A DNA stretch of 64,000 nucleotides from an uncultured Prevotella sp. (lineage in GTDB: Bacteria; Bacteroidota; Bacteroidia; Bacteroidales; Bacteroidaceae), in NCBI GenBank assembly GCA_900315635.1, contig OMZV01000005.1:1-64000 (forward strand), given 5' to 3'. Below the pieces are notes generated by a model. The model was not told the origin of the DNA, searched no databases, and saw nothing but the letters and a program-made list of their open reading frames with translations. Numbering within the stretch: position 1 is the first letter of the stretch; every line of letters begins with the position of its first letter. Position numbers and translations under genes: made by a program. Of this stretch, positions 42,630-50,609 are shown piece after piece.

Positions 42630-43109
42630 CTACTCTATTTCTTCCACCGTCGGCTTGTCCATTTTCTCGACCTTCGGAGCCTCAACCTTCTTTTCTGTCG
42701 AAGGCTCTGCAGCCGGAGTTTCATCAGTGCTTGTGTTAGATTCGCCGGTGGCATTCTCAATATCCTCTTCTGTAGCAGCCTCAGCTACAGGTTTCTCAGT
42801 AGCGTGCTCAACGGGCTTGTCAGTTTCCTTGTCCTTCTTCTCGTCCTCCTTGGCAGGCTGCTTGACGTCAGGCCACAGATAATCGCCTACCACGTCGAGC
42901 GTGTCGAGCGATGCCTTGCGGGCAGCCTCCTGTTCCTTCTGGTCGTCAGTAAGGTCTTTGGTCGTACTGCGACGGATGAACACATTATATATAATACCAA
43001 GCAAGATAAGCAGGGCGAGACCTATAAGCACCTTGAACAACAGCGTGTGCCGGAAGCCCTCGTGCTTAGGGTCTACCAATTCGAGTATTTTGTCTGTAAC
43101 CTTTGTCAT
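42630..43109 (-). CDS. Hypothetical single-pass protein with a low-complexity acidic tail
   Basis: A 159-residue protein with a cytoplasmic N-terminus (MTKVTDKILELVDPKHEGFR), one membrane helix (TLLFKVLIGLALLILLGIIY, about 22-41) and a long Lys/Glu/Thr-rich, probably disordered tail. I do not recognise the family. The tail could span the periplasm in a TonB-like way, but no folded domain follows it. First gene of a run with the DUF4251 lipoprotein and the TonB-domain protein. Confidence 0.68.
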   Translation of the reverse strand: MTKVTDKILELVDPKHEGFRHTLLFKVLIGLALLILLGIIYNVFIRRSTTKDLTDDQKEQEAARKASLDTLDVVGDYLWPDVKQPAKEDEKKDKETDKPVEHATEKPVAEAATEEDIENATGESNTSTDETPAAEPSTEKKVEAPKVEKMDKPTVEEIE

Positions 43110-43169
43110 AATGTAAAATTTTATATTGCAAAGGTAAGATAAAGCAAAGACAATTCAAAATAAACTTGA

Positions 43170-44516
43170 TTATTTTTGCTTAATTCTTATCAACGCGTTG
43201 GCAATGATAGCAGTTATGCCTCCGGTAGTGATTCCTGAGGAGAAAATATTATGAATAACGTCAGGCATTTTGTCGAGAATTCCGGGCACCATCTCAACGC
43301 TCATTCCCATAGCAAAGCTTATCGCCATGACGAGCACCGCCTTTCTGTCTATCTCGGTTGCCGCAATGATTCGTATACCCGAAGCAGCCACAGTACCGAA
43401 CATAAGCAGAGTAGCTCCGCCGAGCACACAATCGGGTATCAAGGAGAACAGCTGACCGACCACTGGGAACAGTCCCAGTACGAACAACGCCCCGGCAATG
43501 AAGTAGCCGACGTAACGGCTTGCGACGCCGGTGAGCTGAATCATGCCGTTGTTCTGGGCGAAGATAGAGTTAGGGAAACTATTGAACACGGCAGCCAAGA
43601 ACGAATTGAAACCGTCGGCAAGAATTCCGCCCTGCGCCCTTTTCAGGAACTCAGGACCCGAAACCGGCTGACCGGAGATGAGCGAATTGGCTGTAATATC
43701 GCCGAAAGCCTCAACAGCCGTGACGAGATAAATCAATCCGAGACCAATTATACTGCCCACATCGAAGCGCAATCCATACTTGAACGGAACAGGAATGTTC
43801 AGCGCCGATGCGCCCTTAAGCTGTGAGAAGTCAATCATACCGAGCAACCAAGCCACAACGCATCCGATGACAAGTCCTATGACAATGCTGCCCATCCGCA
43901 AGTAGCGGTTGCTTGAGCGGTTGAAGAACAGAATGCTGACGAGCACCAGCAAAGCCAGCCCAAGGTTCTCCAGAGAGCCGAAAGTGCCGTTATTGACAGC
44001 CGCCTGACCGCCGCCGCAGCTGTTGATGCCAGCCTTGATAAGGCACAGTCCGATGAGAGTCACGACTATTCCCGACACCAGCGGGGTTATGATTCTACGG
44101 GCGTAAGGCAACAACCGGCTGACAATCATCTCGACAACCGATGCCACCATGCATGCTCCGAAGATGTAGCTCAGTCCCATTTCGACGTTCATCTTTCCGC
44201 CGACCATGCCGAGCATTCCGGCTCCTATAATCGGACTGATGAATGAGAACGACGTACCCTGAATGCAGAGCAGGCGTGCCCCGAGCGGTCCTATGCCGTG
44301 GCACTGGATGAAAGTGGCAATGCCCGAGACGAACAACGACATCGACACGAGGAAGCCCGTCGTCTCCAGGTCGAACTGCAAAGCCGAGCTGATGATGAGC
44401 GGAGGGGTAATGATAGCCACGAAGATAGCCAACAAATGCTGCAAGGCAGCAAAAAGTGTCTCACGGATAGGCGGACGGTCATAAAGCCCGTATATCAAAT
44501 CAGAACTTTGCTCCAT
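43170..44516 (-). CDS. Xanthine/uracil permease (NCS2 family)
   Basis: A 448-residue inner-membrane nucleobase:cation symporter with about 12-14 helices. It shows the family segments FVSGIATFIQCHGIGPLGAR, LVTAVEAFGDITANSLISGQ and the conserved FAQNNGMIQLTGVASRYVG. Its start lies 3 bases after the xpt stop, so the substrate is most likely xanthine, for use by that enzyme. Symbol not assigned because xanP, xanQ and pbuX relatives cannot be told apart here. Confidence 0.92.
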   Translation of the reverse strand: MEQSSDLIYGLYDRPPIRETLFAALQHLLAIFVAIITPPLIISSALQFDLETTGFLVSMSLFVSGIATFIQCHGIGPLGARLLCIQGTSFSFISPIIGAGMLGMVGGKMNVEMGLSYIFGACMVASVVEMIVSRLLPYARRIITPLVSGIVVTLIGLCLIKAGINSCGGGQAAVNNGTFGSLENLGLALLVLVSILFFNRSSNRYLRMGSIVIGLVIGCVVAWLLGMIDFSQLKGASALNIPVPFKYGLRFDVGSIIGLGLIYLVTAVEAFGDITANSLISGQPVSGPEFLKRAQGGILADGFNSFLAAVFNSFPNSIFAQNNGMIQLTGVASRYVGYFIAGALFVLGLFPVVGQLFSLIPDCVLGGATLLMFGTVAASGIRIIAATEIDRKAVLVMAISFAMGMSVEMVPGILDKMPDVIHNIFSSGITTGGITAIIANALIRIKQK

Positions 44517-44519
44517 CGC

Positions 44520-45092
44520 TTAGTCTTCCCTGATTTTTATCCGGCAGTTGTCGAGACTGTCAATTATGGCAAGGCTCTCACAACGTATTCCCTCTTTCTC
44601 GATGACATCACGGCCGTGCTGGAATGCCTTCTCGATGATGAATCCCATACCGACAAGCTCGGCACCGGCCTGACGGCAGAGGTCGATAATGCCCTTTGCC
44701 GCATTTCCGTAGGCAAGGAAGTCGTCGACGAAAAGCACCTTGTCCTTCGGCGTCAGATAGTCCTTGGATATAACTACATGATATTCACGCTGTTTGGTAA
44801 ACGAGAACACGCGTGTCGAGAGCATGTTCTCCATAGTCGACGGCTTCTTTTTCTTAGCGAAGACGACAGGCAGGTCAAGCAGGAAACCCATCATAATGGC
44901 CGGGGCGATACCACTCGCCTCGATAGTGATGATCTTGTTAATTTCGGTAGAGGCATAACGGCGGATGAACTCTACAGCAATAGCCTTCATCAGGTTCGGG
45001 TCCATTTGATGATTGATAAACTTGTCTACCTTTAGTATTCCACCAGGGTAGCACTTACCGTCCTTAAGGATTCGGTCGCGAAGAATTTTCAT
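44520..45092 (-). CDS. xpt: Xanthine phosphoribosyltransferase
   Basis: A 190-residue PRPP-dependent enzyme converting xanthine to XMP. The PRPP motif is [17 protein letters not shown] (about 118-134), with [16 protein letters not shown] at the N-terminal side and [13 protein letters not shown] as the flexible loop, the Bacillus Xpt type. It forms a two-gene salvage operon with the permease. The 45093-45330 leader has no purine riboswitch that I can see, but two stretches of the 22-bp repeat family. Confidence 0.93.
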   Translation of the reverse strand: MKILRDRILKDGKCYPGGILKVDKFINHQMDPNLMKAIAVEFIRRYASTEINKIITIEASGIAPAIMMGFLLDLPVVFAKKKKPSTMENMLSTRVFSFTKQREYHVVISKDYLTPKDKVLFVDDFLAYGNAAKGIIDLCRQAGAELVGMGFIIEKAFQHGRDVIEKEGIRCESLAIIDSLDNCRIKIRED

Positions 45093-45143
45093 TTGACAAT
45101 TGGTTTAGTACTGCAAAGGTAACTCAAAAATAACGTATTACAA

Positions 45144-45275
45144 AATAAACGACCATCTTTTATGTTGTAAAAGGGTACCTTTAAGAGAAGAAAATAATTT
45201 ATTTTCAAATCGTTTTTAATTTATTTTCAAATGAAAAATAATTTATTTTTATTTCTAAAACGGTATCTTTTATAA
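45144..45275. repeat. Scattered 22-bp repeat units upstream of xpt
   Basis: TGTAAAAGGGTACCTTTAAG (45166-45187), preceded by a degenerate unit, and TCTAAAACGGTATCTTTTAT (45254-45275). They occupy the divergent promoter region between xpt and the BtuB-like receptor gene. Confidence 0.7.
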
Positions 45276-45350
45276 CTCAAAAGACAATCGAGAACACTCC
45301 GATTCAAGGTCAAAGACATTACAAGAGGGCTGAAATTGGAAAATAATGAG

Positions 45351-45359
45351 TACCTTTGC
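45351..45359 (+). promoter_or_regulatory. -7 element and leader hairpin of the BtuB-like gene
   Basis: TACCTTTGC matches TAnnTTTG. The predicted transcript starts near 45365 and contains GCCGG-GCAGTT-CCGGC before the ATG at 45396. The leader of about 30 nt is far too short for a cobalamin riboswitch. Confidence 0.6.
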
Positions 45360-45395
45360 ACCCGTTTGCCGGGCAGTTCCGGCGATAGAAACAAC

Positions 45396-47462
45396 ATGTA
45401 CAAACCAATTTTCAACACACGCAGTGTTCTGAAGTTCAAGCATTTCGCCAACAAGCCTTACGCTTTGTTCTCCGTCATTGGCAAGGTCGTTGTCATCGGT
45501 GTACTCAGCGTTGCCACGCAGGAATCGTCGGCAGCCGCCAAGTTCCACACCGACGACGAGATCATTGCCGACAGCACATCGACGAAGAGCGTAAGCCTTG
45601 ATGGAGTGGATGTAGTAGGAACGCGAGCGCCACTGATGCAAAGTCAGCAAGCGAGAATGGTAACTGTACTGAGCCGCGAGGACATTCAGGCGGCTCCGGT
45701 ACAAAGTGTTAACGACCTGTTGAAGTACGTCTCGGGAGTCGACGTCAGGCAGAAAGGACCTCTCGGAGCCCTTACCGACGTGAGCATCCGCGGCGGCAAC
45801 TCCGAGCAGATAACCATCCTGCTCAACGGAATCAACATCTGCGACCCTCAGACCGGTCACAACACATTCGACCTGCCGGTCGACATAAGTGAGATTGAGC
45901 GCATAGAAGTGCTCGAAGGACCTGCAAGCCGTGTTTATGGAACGTCTTCTTTGTTGGGCGCCATAAACATCGTGACGAAGACTCCGCCGGAGAGCAGCGT
46001 CTCGGCACACGCCGAAGGGGGGAGCTACGGCTACTTCTCAGCCGGAGCACGGGGCAACATCGCCGGCGGACGGTGGAACAACCAGCTGTCGGCTTCGTAC
46101 ACCCGGAGTGACGGTTACCTGCGGAACAGCAACGGAGGACTCAACTCCGACTACAACACTTTCAAGAGTTTCTATCAGGGAAACTACAACGACCCGACCA
46201 TCGAGGTCAAATGGCACGCCGGACTGAGCGCCAAGAACTATGGCTCGAACACATTCTATGGAGCCAAGTATGACGACCAGTTCGAGCACACGTTCAAGTC
46301 GTTCACGGCTATTCAGGCTGAGAACAAGCAGGGAGCGTTCCACCTGCGCCCGGCTATTTACTGGAATCACATTTACGACAGGTTCGAACTCTTCCGTGGA
46401 GCACCCGACAAGTATCCTTACAACTACCATCGCACGGAGGTCTTCGGGCTGAATCTCAATGCCTATTTCGACTGGACTCTGGGACGTACAGCCTTCGGAG
46501 CCGAGCTGAGAAACGAGGACCTGGTCAGCGGAAACCTTGGAGAGCCCCTCGATAATCCGAAGCACATCCACGGCACCGACCGCATGTACGACCACGGACT
46601 GAACCGGACGAACATCCAGTTGTTCCTCGAACACAACGTAATCCTCGAGCGGTTCACCCTTTCGGCTGGCATCACGGCTGTGAAGAACACGCAGGCTGAC
46701 ATGAACATGGAGGTCTACCCGAGTATCGACATGAGCTACCGGATAGGCAACAGTTGGAAACTCTTTGCGTCATACAACACCTCTCTGCGTATGCCTTCTT
46801 TCACCGAGCTGTATTATTCGGTAGGCGGTCACAAGGCTGACAGCCATCTGTTGCCTGAGAAGTTGTATGCCCTGGAAGGCGGAGTGCGTTACACCACCGA
46901 CGGGATAAAGGGTAAGGCGAGCGTCTTCTACAACCGCCACAAGAACCTTATCGACTGGATTAACGACGGGACTCTCGACGAGAATGGCGCTGCCTTATGG
47001 CAGAGCGTCAACTTCGGCGAGATAAATGCTGTCGGAGCGGAGGCTTCGCTGGAGTTCGACTTCCTGAGCCTCATTCCGTCACAACGGTTCTTGAGGAAGC
47101 TGACTCTTGCCTACAGCTATCTGAATCAGGACGAGAAAGAGCATGAGGGAATAGTAAGCCAGTATTCGCTGGAGTACCTTAAGAACAAGTTTGTGGCTGG
47201 AGCCCAGTTCAATATTTACAAGCGATTGAACCTGGGAGTAAACTTCCGGATGCAGCACCGCATGGGCAGTTATCTCGATGTCGACAACTACCGCCACTAT
47301 TACGGCACTTACTGTCTTGCTGACGCACGTCTTTCGTGGGATGCCGACAAATGGAGCATCTACGTCAATGGCAACAACCTGTTCAGCCGCCGGTATATCG
47401 ATTATGGCAATGTACGGCAACCGGGATTCTGGATTGTGGCAGGAGCGGCGATAAATTTTTAA
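45396..47462 (+). CDS. TonB-dependent outer membrane receptor (BtuB-like)
   Basis: A 688-residue receptor. An unusually long signal region (residues 1-48) ends at SSAAA. The plug domain contains MVTVLSREDIQAAPVQSVND, VDVRQKGPLGALTDVSIRGG, and IERIEVLEGPASRVYGTSSL; the barrel ends GFWIVAGAAINF with terminal Phe. These plug motifs match BtuB/cobalamin and siderophore receptors. The frame is open to 45336 through the leader hairpin, but the ATG at 45396 is preferred. No corrinoid genes are nearby, so the ligand is unknown. Confidence 0.9.
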   Translation: MYKPIFNTRSVLKFKHFANKPYALFSVIGKVVVIGVLSVATQESSAAAKFHTDDEIIADSTSTKSVSLDGVDVVGTRAPLMQSQQARMVTVLSREDIQAAPVQSVNDLLKYVSGVDVRQKGPLGALTDVSIRGGNSEQITILLNGINICDPQTGHNTFDLPVDISEIERIEVLEGPASRVYGTSSLLGAINIVTKTPPESSVSAHAEGGSYGYFSAGARGNIAGGRWNNQLSASYTRSDGYLRNSNGGLNSDYNTFKSFYQGNYNDPTIEVKWHAGLSAKNYGSNTFYGAKYDDQFEHTFKSFTAIQAENKQGAFHLRPAIYWNHIYDRFELFRGAPDKYPYNYHRTEVFGLNLNAYFDWTLGRTAFGAELRNEDLVSGNLGEPLDNPKHIHGTDRMYDHGLNRTNIQLFLEHNVILERFTLSAGITAVKNTQADMNMEVYPSIDMSYRIGNSWKLFASYNTSLRMPSFTELYYSVGGHKADSHLLPEKLYALEGGVRYTTDGIKGKASVFYNRHKNLIDWINDGTLDENGAALWQSVNFGEINAVGAEASLEFDFLSLIPSQRFLRKLTLAYSYLNQDEKEHEGIVSQYSLEYLKNKFVAGAQFNIYKRLNLGVNFRMQHRMGSYLDVDNYRHYYGTYCLADARLSWDADKWSIYVNGNNLFSRRYIDYGNVRQPGFWIVAGAAINF

Positions 47463-47556
47463 AGGTAAAAAGGTAAAAAAGTAAAAAGGTAAAGAAGTAA
47501 AAGGCTCAACCATCGTTTTACCTTTTTACTTTTTTACCTTTTTACTTTTACCTTTA
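47462..47556. repeat. Large AT-rich inverted repeat (AAAGGTAAAAAGG... arms)
   Basis: Arms of about 40 bases built of AAAGGTAAAAAGGTAAAA and its complement, separated by GGCTCAACCATCG. They lie between the receptor gene and tRNA-Pro, which converge here, and end in T- and A-rich runs, so they may serve as a two-way terminator. One arm-like copy lies at 33147-33177. Confidence 0.75.
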
Positions 47557-47561
47557 ATCCG

Positions 47562-47636
47562 TCGGGATGACTGGACTCGAACCAGCGACCACTGGTCCCC
47601 CAGACCAGCATTCTAAACCTACTGAACTACATCCCG
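47562..47636 (-). tRNA. tRNA-Pro (GGG)
   Basis: A 75-nt cloverleaf on the minus strand: acceptor CGGGATG/CATCCCG, anticodon arm CTGGT-CTGGGGG-ACCAG with GGG at positions 34-36, T arm CTGGTTCGAGTCCAG, discriminator A. CCA is not encoded. Confidence 0.93.
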
Positions 47637-47651
47637 CTGAGTTTAGCGGAT

Positions 47652-47684
47652 GCAAAAGTACAAAATCAGTACCGAAATTCCAAA
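47652..47684 (-). promoter_or_regulatory. Promoter of tRNA-Pro
   Basis: On the minus strand TTTG (47681-47684) and TACTTTTGC (47652-47660) with 20-base spacing, 16 bases before the tRNA. Confidence 0.75.
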
Positions 47685-47730
47685 TATTAATCTGCTTTTT
47701 TACTTTTTTTGGACTATTAAACTTTATGCT

Positions 47731-47763
47731 TTTGGCTATTAGCTGCAAAATCATTACTTTTGC
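47731..47763 (+). promoter_or_regulatory. Promoter of the metalloprotease-aroA operon
   Basis: TTTG (47731-47734) and TACTTTTGC (47755-47763), spacing 20, about 20 bases before the start codon. Confidence 0.72.
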
Positions 47764-47783
47764 AAAGAAGTAAAAGCAAAGAC

Positions 47784-48959
47784 ATGAAGAGACAAGCCTA
47801 CATATTATATATTGTGCTTGCAACGTTGTTCTTGGCAGGTTGTTCAAGCAACGAGCTGGTTACCCTGGAGTCGAAGGACATCACCAATCAGGATGACGAC
47901 GACACAACGTTGCCTGTCAACGACAGCTACACCTACAAGCTGCCGGTTATCTTCCACGTTCTTTACACTGAGGACAACGACTCCGTAAGGGCTCTGGCGA
48001 CACAGCTGCCACGGGTGTTGGGCTTTGTCAATGAGCTTTATCAGGGCAATGTCTACAGCTGGCGCGGGGTCTACAGCCAGAACATCAACGTCGATTTTCA
48101 GCCTGCCTTGAGCGACGAGGAAGGCAACCGGTTGTCGACTCCGGGCGTGGTCTTCCAGAAGTGGAACGGCAAGTTCCCTATTGAGGCAAGCTCTTTCATG
48201 TCGTCGAAAAACACGCAATACATCTGGGAACCAAACGAGTACATCAACGTCATTGTCTATCCGTTCGAACAGAATACCAAGGGCAGTGTCATTCTCGGCA
48301 TAAGCCACATGCCTTACACCCTCGACGACAGCACCCACATTGACGGACTGGAGTCGGCTTCGGCTCATTATATCTCGAAGAATAACCTCGGATTCCCTTA
48401 TTGCGTATCGATAAACAGCGATTATGTCAACCGCATGTCGACCCGTTACACGGCTGTCGACTCCCTCGGCAACAGGACTTACGGGCGCAAGGAGTACATC
48501 TATGACTCGTGCGACATCGTGGCGACACTGGCTCACGAGCTTGGCCACTACCTCGGCTTGCACCATGTGTTTGCCGAGGAGAAGAAGAAGTCGAGCACAG
48601 GCTCTGGCTGGACGGCTGTCGACGATTGTTTCGATTCCGACTGTTGTGACGATACTCCGTCATACAACAAGGTGGAATATGACGACTCTCTGCGCAATGC
48701 GCCAAAGGGAACGAAGATGCAGACGCTGATAGCACGGCACTCTTGTGACGGCGAGGAGTTCGAGTCGGACAACATCATGGACTATTCCATTGGACTCGTC
48801 TTCCAGTTCTCGCCTGAGCAGAAGGAGCGCATGCGCCATGTATTGTACTACAGTCCGCTCATCCCGGGTCCAAAGCTCAACCACACCAACACCGGAGTTG
48901 AGACACGTGCGGCTGCCGATAATGGCATAATCAATTTGCCAATAGTAACATCTGAGTAA
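47784..48959 (+). CDS. Zinc metalloprotease lipoprotein (M43-like metzincin)
   Basis: A 391-residue lipoprotein: lipobox LFLAGC (Cys20), then a protease domain with HELGHYLGLHH (zinc ligands His251, His255, His261; catalytic Glu252) and a Met-turn NIMDYS, as in metzincins. The Cys-rich segment DDCFDSDCCDDTPSYN after the zinc site is typical of the PAPP-A/M43B group. It resembles the Bacteroidales zinc-dependent metalloproteinase lipoprotein family. The frame is open to 47760; the ATG at 47784 begins the signal peptide. aroA starts 4 bases after its stop. Confidence 0.88.
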   Translation: MKRQAYILYIVLATLFLAGCSSNELVTLESKDITNQDDDDTTLPVNDSYTYKLPVIFHVLYTEDNDSVRALATQLPRVLGFVNELYQGNVYSWRGVYSQNINVDFQPALSDEEGNRLSTPGVVFQKWNGKFPIEASSFMSSKNTQYIWEPNEYINVIVYPFEQNTKGSVILGISHMPYTLDDSTHIDGLESASAHYISKNNLGFPYCVSINSDYVNRMSTRYTAVDSLGNRTYGRKEYIYDSCDIVATLAHELGHYLGLHHVFAEEKKKSSTGSGWTAVDDCFDSDCCDDTPSYNKVEYDDSLRNAPKGTKMQTLIARHSCDGEEFESDNIMDYSIGLVFQFSPEQKERMRHVLYYSPLIPGPKLNHTNTGVETRAAADNGIINLPIVTSE

Positions 48960-48963
48960 AATC

Positions 48964-50199
48964 ATGACATACAAGATAAAGGCTCCAAGCCATATAGATA
49001 CAACAATTAATCTTCCGGCATCGAAGAGTATCAGCAATCGTGCGCTTATTCTTCATGCCCTGTCGGGCGGAAAGGAACTGCCACAGAACCTGTCCGACTG
49101 CGACGACACTGAGGTCATAATTAATGCCCTTCGTGACATGCCGCCGACTATCGACATAAAGGCAGCGGGAACAGCCATGCGGTTTATGACCGCCTACCTG
49201 AGCGTTACGCCGGGCGAGCACACGATAACGGGTACTGAGCGCATGCGCCATCGTCCTATCCGTGTACTTGTCGACGCGTTGCGGACGTTGGGTGCCGACA
49301 TACAGTATGCCGACGAAGAGGGTTATCCCCCACTCCATATCAATGGGCACAGCCTTGAAGGTGGCATTCTGACGATACCGGGCGACGTGAGCAGCCAGTA
49401 CATATCGGCTTTGCTGATGGTAGGTCCGACGATGAAAAAGGGGTTGACCCTGCGGCTTAGCGGTGACATCGTGAGTCGTCCGTACATCGACCTGACGCTG
49501 CATGTTATGCATGAGTTCGGAATTTCAGTCGATTGGACCAATGTCGACACAATCAGCGTTGAGCATCAGGGCATCCACGAACAGCCATACACTATCGAGA
49601 ACGACTGGAGTGCATCGTCCTATTGGTATGAGATTCTTGCCATGCTCGACGACCGTGAGTCAACGGTTCGCCTACCGGGACTAAAGGACGGAACACGACA
49701 GGGCGACTCGGCAGTACGCTATCTCTACAGTATGCTCGGTGTGAAGACGGCATTCGACAGCAAAGGCGAGGTCGTTCTGACACGACATAGCCGCACGCTT
49801 CCGCGCCTCGACTACAACTTCATCAACCAGCCTGACCTGGCACAGACGTTGGTCGTGACATGCGCTATACTGAATATTCCGTTCCATTTCACTGGACTTG
49901 GCAGCCTGAAGATAAAGGAAACTGACCGTATAAACGCACTCAAGACAGAGATGCAGAAGCTCGGCTACATTCTCGATGATTCCATTGACACTGAGCTTTC
50001 ATGGAACGGCGAACGCTGCAAGGCTTACGCCCACCCTTCCATCGACACTTACGAGGACCACCGGATGGCAATGGCCTTTGCTCCTGCCGCTATAAAACTC
50101 GGCGAGATTCGCATTAACAACCCTGAAGTAGTGACAAAGTCTTATCCTCATTATTGGGACGACTTGCGCTCGGCAGGCTTTAAAGTAGAGCAGATTTGA
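48964..50199 (+). CDS. aroA: 3-phosphoshikimate 1-carboxyvinyltransferase (EPSP synthase)
   Basis: A 411-residue enzyme of aromatic amino-acid synthesis joining PEP to shikimate-3-phosphate. Conserved LPASKSISNRALIL with Lys21, AGTAMRFMTAYL, the second-domain segment LGSLKIKETDRINALKTEM and YEDHRMAMAFAPAA are present. It is slightly shorter than the enterobacterial enzyme, as usual in Bacteroidetes. It follows the metalloprotease by 4 bases, and the next gene begins inside its stop codon (TTGA). Confidence 0.95.
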   Translation: MTYKIKAPSHIDTTINLPASKSISNRALILHALSGGKELPQNLSDCDDTEVIINALRDMPPTIDIKAAGTAMRFMTAYLSVTPGEHTITGTERMRHRPIRVLVDALRTLGADIQYADEEGYPPLHINGHSLEGGILTIPGDVSSQYISALLMVGPTMKKGLTLRLSGDIVSRPYIDLTLHVMHEFGISVDWTNVDTISVEHQGIHEQPYTIENDWSASSYWYEILAMLDDRESTVRLPGLKDGTRQGDSAVRYLYSMLGVKTAFDSKGEVVLTRHSRTLPRLDYNFINQPDLAQTLVVTCAILNIPFHFTGLGSLKIKETDRINALKTEMQKLGYILDDSIDTELSWNGERCKAYAHPSIDTYEDHRMAMAFAPAAIKLGEIRINNPEVVTKSYPHYWDDLRSAGFKVEQI

Positions 50200-50582
50200 T
50201 TATCCTGATTTCCATATTAGCTCTTGTTGCCCTTGGCATTATTGTCATGATTGGCACGAAACTCTTCGCCGGTAAGGACGATGAGCCTATCGTTGTGCCC
50301 GCCTCCGACTGCTCGTCGTGCGACGGAACGAATCTGAAATGTGAGCAGGTGTGCCAGATGGAAGCGGCAACGAAGCCTATAGAATACTATGACGACGAGG
50401 AACTTGACACCTACAAGGGACGCCGTTCCGATGAGTACGATGATGACGAGGTGTCAGAGTTCGCCGATGTTCTTGAGACCCTCAAACCGGAGGAAGTTCG
50501 TCCGTGGGGAAGAAGCCTCGTTCTTCGGGGTATCAATATGCCTGACCAAATTAAGGATGAGTTCATAGCACTGGCACAATAA
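50196..50582 (+). CDS. Small membrane-anchored protein with a four-cysteine cluster
   Basis: 128 residues. A membrane helix starts at once (IILISILALVALGIIVMI), followed by a cysteine cluster CSSCDG...KCEQVC (about 40-54) and an acidic domain (EYYDDEELD, RSDEYDDDEVSEFADVL). CxxC-x(6)-CxxxC could bind a metal or an iron-sulfur cluster, but this is not established. The start is TTG, overlapping the aroA TGA by 3 bases; the only alternative, the ATG at 50247, would lose the helix. Family not recognised. Confidence 0.75.
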   Translation: MIILISILALVALGIIVMIGTKLFAGKDDEPIVVPASDCSSCDGTNLKCEQVCQMEAATKPIEYYDDEELDTYKGRRSDEYDDDEVSEFADVLETLKPEEVRPWGRSLVLRGINMPDQIKDEFIALAQ

Positions 50583-50609
50583 AAACCGAAAAAAGGAGTT
50601 TATTATAGA

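Noticed and set aside
45093-45330. Purine riboswitch upstream of xpt
   Set aside because: No purine aptamer core or paired loops are visible; the region holds AT-rich DNA and 22-bp repeat units.
45270-46634. Long minus-strand frames opposite the BtuB-like receptor
   Set aside because: They mirror the codon pattern of a well-supported receptor gene and show no domain.
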